Source of the DNA: Bacillota bacterium
GTDB taxonomy: Bacteria > Bacillota > Negativicutes > Sporomusales > Sporomusaceae
Assembly: GCA_023443285.1 (NCBI GenBank)
Contig: JAEZVB010000104.1
Span: forward strand, 1 to 26,924
Direction: 5' to 3'
Length of the DNA: 26,924 nt
In this document: piece after piece, positions 22,239 to 26,924 of the stretch
How the letters are laid out: every line of letters starts with the position of its first letter
Numbering within the stretch: the stretch's first letter is position 1
Notes under the pieces: model-generated
Database searches by the model: none
What the model was told of the DNA's origin: nothing
What the model saw: the letters and a program-made list of their open reading frames with translations, nothing else
Position numbers and translations under genes: made by a program

Positions 22239-23327
22239 ATGCTGAGTAGAAGATTTCGTATCCAGGATGTTGAACCAGGTATGATTTTGGATAAACCGGC
22301 CATTAACTCTGCCGGGCGGATTGTTTTGACTGAAGGCACGGTTTTAACTGAAAAGTTGATTGCCCGCTTGAAGAACTGGAATATCTATGCTGTGGATATT
22401 TCCGACAAAAAAGGAACTGTCAGGCCGAAAGCAATACCGGCCCTGTTTGAAAAACCCGCAGTATCAAAGCTTAAAAAAAAGTTTTATGCTGGATTTGAAG
22501 ATAGCGTTAAAGAAATAGAAACTGCTTTTGAGCAAATTCGCTATATGAAAGTAGTTCCCCTATTTAAAATGAGAGAGCTTGCCGACAAATCTTTCCGGGA
22601 ATTTTCACTTGTTCCTGGTGGAATTAATTTATTATACATGCTGGCTGGGGGGCCAGAGCGGCTTGCCCAACATTCTTTGAATGTAGCTGTTATTGCCGGA
22701 GTGTTAGGACGATGGCTGGGTCTTTCCGCCAAAACTTTACAAGATGTAATGCTGTCGGCTCTTTTGCATGATGTGGGGAAAATCAATTTTTCTCAAGATA
22801 TTCTCAACAAAAAGCAAGGAGAGCTAACGCCTGCTGAAAAGGAAACGGTAAGAAATCATACAATAGAGGGATACAACCTGCTAAAACGAAGTGCCTACCA
22901 GCTCCCGTTCAGTGTTCTTGCCGGAGTATTGCAGCACCATGAATTGGAGGATGGCACAGGTTATCCCCTGAAGCTTACCGGTAATAAAATCCATCTTTTT
23001 GCTCAGATAATCCGTATTGCCGATATGTATGCGACTATGACAAGCATAGATGAGCAAGGAAACAGGATGACACCCTTTGGAGCTGTAGAAGCCATGGTCA
23101 GGCAAGTGTTTGAAACATTGGATACCAAGGTTAGTAGCATATTTCTTAACAATGTTAGAGAACAGTTTATTGGTAATATTGTTCGCCTCAGTGATGGGCG
23201 GGAAGCAATAGTTGTTTATCTCAGTAAGCTTGTTTCCGAGCGTCCTGTCGTTCATACACGGGATGGAGACTTTATTGATTTGGAGCAGGTTCGAAATATC
23301 CATATTACTGAGGTAGTTAACGTCTAG
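22239..23327 (+). CDS. HD-GYP domain c-di-GMP phosphodiesterase
   Basis: The 362-residue protein has an N-terminal domain of about 60 residues (RRFRIQDVEPGMILDKPAIN, a DUF3391-like small beta domain) and a central HD-GYP domain. Metal and signature residues are present: H145, LLHDVGK (175-181) with H177/D178, H207, HHELEDGTGYP (233-243) and D262. The complete GYP motif argues for active cleavage of cyclic di-GMP. There is no membrane helix. GGAGGGAGAT precedes the ATG. The diguanylate cyclase gene follows with a gap of 38 bp (or one base of overlap if its GTG start is used), so synthesis and breakdown are encoded together. Confidence 0.93.
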   Translation: MLSRRFRIQDVEPGMILDKPAINSAGRIVLTEGTVLTEKLIARLKNWNIYAVDISDKKGTVRPKAIPALFEKPAVSKLKKKFYAGFEDSVKEIETAFEQIRYMKVVPLFKMRELADKSFREFSLVPGGINLLYMLAGGPERLAQHSLNVAVIAGVLGRWLGLSAKTLQDVMLSALLHDVGKINFSQDILNKKQGELTPAEKETVRNHTIEGYNLLKRSAYQLPFSVLAGVLQHHELEDGTGYPLKLTGNKIHLFAQIIRIADMYATMTSIDEQGNRMTPFGAVEAMVRQVFETLDTKVSSIFLNNVREQFIGNIVRLSDGREAIVVYLSKLVSERPVVHTRDGDFIDLEQVRNIHITEVVNV

Positions 23328-23365
23328 TGCCTAAGGATACAGAAGACCTGAGAGGGACAAATAGT

Positions 23366-24994
23366 ATGATAAAATTTCAGGATATTGGTGGTATGTTCTT
23401 AAAATCTAACACGGCAGGAAGAGTAACTGCTATTCGACAGTTGTGGAAGCGACAAGCGGGGAAACAACGCCAGCAGCTTCAAGAACTGATAATGGAGTAT
23501 GGAAACTTCAAGAGTACTATTTCGCAGTGTAATAGTACAATAAAGGAAAAGGGGAAATTGTCAGATATTCTGAACGGGCTTGTAAATGAAGTTGCGCACA
23601 CCTTGGGAGCAGAGCATGTCTTTTTGAGCTTACTGGAAGGGCAACCACCAGTTTTTTGGGTTATCGCCTATAAAAAAAGTGGTGATCTCCGGGAAACGCC
23701 ACTTAGACAAAAGTTTATGGGAGAAAGCTATCTGGCTGGTCAGATCGTTTATATAACTGGGAAGAACCTGTTTGCGCATTTGCCGGGTTTATCTTCAGAG
23801 TCCTTCCAGTCCGAGGAGCAGTCTTTGTTAGGTTTACCAATTATGATTGACGGAAGGCTGGCAGGAGTTCTGGAGGTGCTTTTAGAGGGAGAGGTGCCTG
23901 AACACAAACGTAAGTTGGTAGAAATTTACGCGAATCAAGCAGCTGTCGCCGTAAAAATGGCCAGGATGAATGATATATTAGCAAGAAAATCCGAGGAGAT
24001 TGAACTGCTGCATGAAGTGGGACGGGTTGTGGCAAACCAGCCTTCGCCCAGCATTCTGTTAGAAAGAGTCAGTAGAACGTTAGGCAATTTTTTGAAGGTA
24101 GATGGCTGTGCCGCTTTTGTCGTTCAGCGCCATTCTACTCCGCCCGTGCTCCGGGGTGTGCATGTTCAGAATCTATCGTCACTCATGGTTGACCGGATAG
24201 AAGCTTTATTTACTAACAAAGAAATCGCTGAGGTATGGCAAGATACAAAACAAGTATTAGTAACTTTGCCCTTGGCGGCTGATAAGACAGTGCAGGTAAT
24301 GCCGCTCTTTTTTCGCCAGATCCTTCAGGGAGTTATCGTTTTTTGTTGGGATTATAAGCGCCAGACAGATAGTGATTCCCAAACAGAAGCTACATTGAAG
24401 ACCATTGCCAACCAGACAGCGATGGGGCTTGATCGGGAACATTTATATGGTAGTATCAAGAAAATCGGCTTAACTGATATGTTAACGGGAATTGCCAACC
24501 GGCGGATTTTTGACTTTATTCTTAAAAAAGAAATGAACCGGGTGCGGCGATATGGTCAACCGCTTAGTCTGTTGATGATAGATATTGATTTTTTCAAAAA
24601 GATTAATGATACCTGGGGGCATCAAATCGGAGATATAATCCTAAAAGAAATGGGTGGTTTGCTAAAACAGCAATTTCGTGCTACTGATTTGCCTGCCCGC
24701 TATGGGGGCGAGGAGTTTGCCGTGATTTTACCGGATACAGATGCGACAATAGCCTATATGCTGGCAGAAAACTTACGTGTACAAATCGAAAAACAGGTAT
24801 TTGCCATCAACGCTGACAAAATTCCGGTGACAATTAGTATTGGGGTGGCTACCGTCGAGTTTAGTGAGCACTTGGATAAAATAACAGAAGCCGATTTGCT
24901 TCTGGCAGCCGATCAGTCATTATATCGTGCTAAGACTTTAGGGCGTAACCGGGTAGAGGCTAGCCACTGGAAGCACGCCGAGCTAACAGTTTAA
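23366..24994 (+). CDS. GAF-GGDEF diguanylate cyclase
   Basis: From ATG 23366 the protein has 542 residues. A first GAF domain (about 55-205) contains VNEVAHTLGAEHVFLSLLEG and GRLAGVLEVLLEG; a second GAF-like region spans about 215-360. A GGDEF domain follows (about 370-530), with LTDMLTGIANRR at its entry, MIDIDFFKKINDTWGHQIGD, and an intact RYGGEEF at about 445-450. RATD lies five residues before GGEEF, which is the position of the inhibitory I-site that binds c-di-GMP. It should make cyclic di-GMP under control of a cytosolic ligand. GAGAGGG supports this start; an upstream GTG at 23327 overlaps the HD-GYP stop and would add 13 residues. Confidence 0.92.
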   Translation: MIKFQDIGGMFLKSNTAGRVTAIRQLWKRQAGKQRQQLQELIMEYGNFKSTISQCNSTIKEKGKLSDILNGLVNEVAHTLGAEHVFLSLLEGQPPVFWVIAYKKSGDLRETPLRQKFMGESYLAGQIVYITGKNLFAHLPGLSSESFQSEEQSLLGLPIMIDGRLAGVLEVLLEGEVPEHKRKLVEIYANQAAVAVKMARMNDILARKSEEIELLHEVGRVVANQPSPSILLERVSRTLGNFLKVDGCAAFVVQRHSTPPVLRGVHVQNLSSLMVDRIEALFTNKEIAEVWQDTKQVLVTLPLAADKTVQVMPLFFRQILQGVIVFCWDYKRQTDSDSQTEATLKTIANQTAMGLDREHLYGSIKKIGLTDMLTGIANRRIFDFILKKEMNRVRRYGQPLSLLMIDIDFFKKINDTWGHQIGDIILKEMGGLLKQQFRATDLPARYGGEEFAVILPDTDATIAYMLAENLRVQIEKQVFAINADKIPVTISIGVATVEFSEHLDKITEADLLLAADQSLYRAKTLGRNRVEASHWKHAELTV

Positions 24995-25005
24995 TTACTG
25001 CAGAC

Positions 25006-25057
25006 AAAAAATGCCTTGAATGCGAGTCAGATTGATTCGCGTTCAAGGCATTTTTTT
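25006..25057. terminator. Terminator after the GGDEF gene
   Basis: AAAAAATGCCTTGAA (25006-25020) pairs with TTCAAGGCATTTTTT (25042-25056), extended by GCGA/TCGC, and runs into T7. It can act in both directions. Confidence 0.9.
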
Positions 25058-25108
25058 ACCCTAACAGAAAGTATAACTTTCTTAAAACAGGATAAGGGCA
25101 ACATCGAC

Positions 25109-25195
25109 TTCCACCTTCGCTAAAGGCTCGGCGCAAGCCGTGCTTTCTTTATAGAAAAGATCGTCTGCGTTTTGCGGCTCAGCGAAAACCGGTGG
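25109..25195. repeat. Folded inverted-repeat element downstream of pdxK
   Basis: CCACC-TTCGCT (25111-25121) and AGCGAA-aacc-GGTGG (25181-25195) form the outer arms. Inside are CGGC-GCAA-GCCG, TTCT-TTAT-AGAA and CTGCG-like arms. A separate AGAAAGT-ata-ACTTTCT palindrome lies at 25066-25082. On the minus strand the element continues the pdxK reading frame past its TAA for 38 codons. It may be a mobile palindromic element or a 3' RNA structure. Confidence 0.4.
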
Positions 25196-25201
25196 GAAAC
25201 A

Positions 25202-26011
25202 TTACTTGCTTAAGCGGTGTGCTGCATGGTAGGTTGGGCCGACATAAGCATTTAAAGGGAAAGATGCTTGGATGGCTGCAGTAATAAATTCTTTGGCCTG
25301 TTTCACTGCAGCTAGCACAGACAACCCTTTGGCGAGTCCGGCGGTGATGGCAGCCCCATAGGTGCAGCCGGCGCCATGGGTATATGTTGTATTAACTTTT
25401 GGGGCAGGCAAAATAGTGAATTCCTTACCATCATACAGTATATCCACTGCATCTGTTGTATCTAGCTTGGCTCCGCCTTTTATTAATACATTTTTGGGGC
25501 CAAGTTTGTAGATTTCCATAGCAGCCGCTTTCATATCTTCAAGCGAACGAATGGAACGGATGCCGCTTAACTGGGTGGCTTCAAATACATTGGGAGTAAT
25601 GATGGTGGCGCGCGGAGCTAGGATTTCGCGGATACCAACCGTTGCCTCAGGATGCAATACCTCGTCAGTCCCTTTGCAGGCCATAACAGGGTCAACTACA
25701 ATGTTTTTCACTGAATACTGATCGATTTTTTTGGCGACAAGCGACATTACTTCGTTTGTTGCCAACATTCCTGTTTTTAATGCATCCACACCAATTCCGC
25801 CCAGGACGGTTTCCATTTGTGCTTCCAGTACCTCCAGCGGTAAGGGGTATATGTCATGCGACCAATTATTATGCGGATTTTGTGATACTATGACAGTGAT
25901 TGCTGTCATACCATATACGCCTAACTCCTGAAAGGTTTTTAAGTCTGCCTGCAGTCCGGCACCGCCACTGGTATCTGAGCCGGCTACTGCCAGTGCTTTA
26001 AAAATTGTCAT
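25202..26011 (-). CDS. pdxK: Pyridoxal/pyridoxine kinase, ThiD-like (Bacillus PdxK type)
   Basis: The 269-residue protein follows Bacillus PdxK closely: KALAVAGSDTSGGAGLQADL at the start, GVDALKTGML, VDPVMACKG (106-114), TPNVFEATQLSG, and YTHGAGCTYGAA (210-221), then NAYVGPTYHAAHRL at the end. C112 and C216 correspond to the two Cys of the dual-cysteine pyridoxal kinases; ThiD-only kinases usually have THGTGC. It would phosphorylate pyridoxal or pyridoxine, and perhaps HMP, with ATP to salvage vitamin B6. AAGGGGGA precedes the ATG. A MocR-type PLP-sensing regulator gene is divergent 180 bp away, which supports a B6 role over thiamine. Confidence 0.88.
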   Translation of the reverse strand: MTIFKALAVAGSDTSGGAGLQADLKTFQELGVYGMTAITVIVSQNPHNNWSHDIYPLPLEVLEAQMETVLGGIGVDALKTGMLATNEVMSLVAKKIDQYSVKNIVVDPVMACKGTDEVLHPEATVGIREILAPRATIITPNVFEATQLSGIRSIRSLEDMKAAAMEIYKLGPKNVLIKGGAKLDTTDAVDILYDGKEFTILPAPKVNTTYTHGAGCTYGAAITAGLAKGLSVLAAVKQAKEFITAAIQASFPLNAYVGPTYHAAHRLSK

Positions 26012-26088
26012 AAGTAAATCCCCCTTGGTTTTGAGATATGTTACAGGACTTTATTCGAAGGCTTTATCGGAGAAAATATAGTTGCTCA

Positions 26089-26147
26089 TTGAAGAATCTC
26101 TTTAGAAAAATATATTTGTATTATAAAATAGAAATGAACCTTTTAAA
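26089..26147. promoter_or_regulatory. Overlapping divergent promoter candidates between pdxK and the MocR gene
   Basis: Plus strand: TTGAAG (26089-26094), 16 bp, TATATT (26111-26116). Minus strand: TTTAAA (26147-26142), 16 bp, TATAAT (26125-26120). The two overlap, so a regulator bound here could switch both genes. Confidence 0.4.
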
Positions 26148-26191
26148 ATATACAGAATGCAGAAGATTAATAGGTACAGTTTGGAGGACTC

Positions 26192-26924
26192 ATGGAATTA
26201 ATTCAACTGAATTCCAATAGTAAAGAACCGTTATATATGCAGGTTTACACATATTTTAAGCAGGCCATTGAACAAAATAGCTTGTGCGAAGGCGATAAAT
26301 TGCCCTCAATCCGAGGGCTTTCGGCAAATCTTTCTGTTAGCAAAATTACTGTTGAGAAAGCCTATCAACAGTTGATGAGTGAGGGCTATATCCTAAATAG
26401 CAACCGGGCGCGTTATCTTGTGAATAAGCTTGAGGTTATGACTTTTAAACGAAGTGTAACATCCAGCCAAAGTGACACCTCAAAGCTTCAGCCTGTGATG
26501 ACGCGGAACTTTATTTATGATTTTGCCAGTGGCGAAATGGATATTGACGGTTTTGATTTTCCACTGTGGAAACGCTATATTAACAAAGTGTTTTTAAACA
26601 AAGACCGCCTTGTTGGTTATGGGCATGTGCAGGGTGAGCCAGAACTGCGCAAGGAAATCGCAAAATATATCCGCGAATCAAGAGGCGTAGTGGCTCGGGA
26701 AGAGCAAATTATCATCGGGCCAGGTGTTCAGAGTCTGCTTAACACATTATGCAGTTTGCTAAAAACAAAAGCAGATAGCATAGCCTTTGAGGATCCTGGT
26801 TTTAAAAATGGCCGACGGATTTTTGCCAACTATGCCTTTACAATACAGGCAATACCTATGAAAAAAGATGGCATGGATATCGATGAACTTTTCCGCAGCG
26901 GAGCAAAGCTTGTCTATGTAAGCC
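26192..26924 (+). CDS. MocR/PdxR-type regulator: GntR DNA-binding domain fused to an aminotransferase-like domain (3' end outside window)
   Basis: The frame starts at ATG 26192 after GGAGG (26183-26187) and is open to the right edge, giving 244 residues. Residues about 10-75 are a GntR winged helix (KEPLYMQVYTYFKQAIEQ, GDKLPSIRGLSANLSVSKIT, AYQQLMSEGYI). From about 105 a fold-type I aminotransferase domain begins, with YDFASGEMDIDGFDFPLWKR, GYGHVQGEPELRKEIAKYI and EDPGF. The PLP Lys would lie beyond the edge. Such proteins sense pyridoxal phosphate and control B6 synthesis or salvage. Divergence from pdxK makes pdxK the obvious target. Whether it also controls pdxS/pdxT cannot be seen here. 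Confidence 0.9.
   Translation, partial: MELIQLNSNSKEPLYMQVYTYFKQAIEQNSLCEGDKLPSIRGLSANLSVSKITVEKAYQQLMSEGYILNSNRARYLVNKLEVMTFKRSVTSSQSDTSKLQPVMTRNFIYDFASGEMDIDGFDFPLWKRYINKVFLNKDRLVGYGHVQGEPELRKEIAKYIRESRGVVAREEQIIIGPGVQSLLNTLCSLLKTKADSIAFEDPGFKNGRRIFANYAFTIQAIPMKKDGMDIDELFRSGAKLVYVS

Noticed and set aside
22159..22245. 28-codon basic amphipathic ORF overlapping the HD-GYP start
   Set aside because: No ribosome binding site precedes its ATG and a 28-codon frame is expected by chance; it would overlap the HD-GYP start codon.
25202..26011. HMP/HMP-P kinase ThiD for thiamine synthesis
   Set aside because: The THGAGC motif, the two Cys and the C-terminal NAYVGPT match Bacillus PdxK better, and the neighbour is a PLP-type regulator; HMP as a side substrate remains possible.
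1..26924. CRISPR array, insertion sequence or prophage
   Set aside because: No spaced repeats, transposase, integrase or phage structural genes were found.

Overview
The window looks like the chromosome of a low-GC, Gram-positive-type anaerobe (Bacillota). Gene starts carry strong AGGAGG-type ribosome sites, intrinsic terminators are common, and the Bacillus-type families PdxK, HutP and Sfp are present. The gene set (iron-sulfur flavoprotein-like reductases, LarA, isopropylmalate-isomerase-like enzymes, a type III CoA transferase, many signalling proteins) would fit a Negativicute such as Sporomusa or Pelosinus. That placement is from memory of gene content, not a database match.

Region 1 (1-4480) is the right end of a nonribosomal-peptide-like locus. 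It holds the C-terminal part of a protein with a phosphopantetheine carrier domain behind a Met/Gln-rich repeat, a condensation domain fused to a cyclic-nucleotide-binding-like (cNMP) domain, an unassigned strongly folded intergenic RNA candidate, and an Sfp-type phosphopantetheinyl transferase. Then comes a gene graveyard: a minus-strand remnant, a thioester-reductase fragment broken by an 11-bp tandem duplication, and a second frameshifted cNMP domain. cNMP domains therefore occur twice in NRPS-type context, which is the most unusual feature of the window.

Region 2 (4480-9840) has a small redox operon (flavodoxin-fold reductase, 4-OT tautomerase, nitroreductase). It is followed by an uptake and hydrolysis module (DUF3311 partner, sodium:solute symporter, AbgA-like M20 amidohydrolase) and an orphan HutP-type protein preceded by TTTAGCAGC repeats.

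Region 3 (9900-15510) has a type III CoA transferase convergent with a three-gene operon, leuC-like, leuD-like and larA-like, probably for metabolism of a hydroxy acid. A 538-bp gap with operator and hairpin candidates follows, then a HAD phosphatase.

Region 4 (15520-18820) is an SsuABC/TauABC-like ABC importer followed by a flavodoxin-fold reductase. Region 5 (18838-22035) has a soluble chemoreceptor-like protein with its Cache sensor at the C terminus, an AraC regulator and a divergent EamA exporter. Region 6 (22239-25057) is a c-di-GMP pair, an HD-GYP phosphodiesterase and a GAF-GGDEF cyclase. Region 7 (25058-26924) is pdxK divergent from a MocR/PdxR-type regulator that runs off the window.

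No rRNA, tRNA, CRISPR array or intact insertion sequence was seen.
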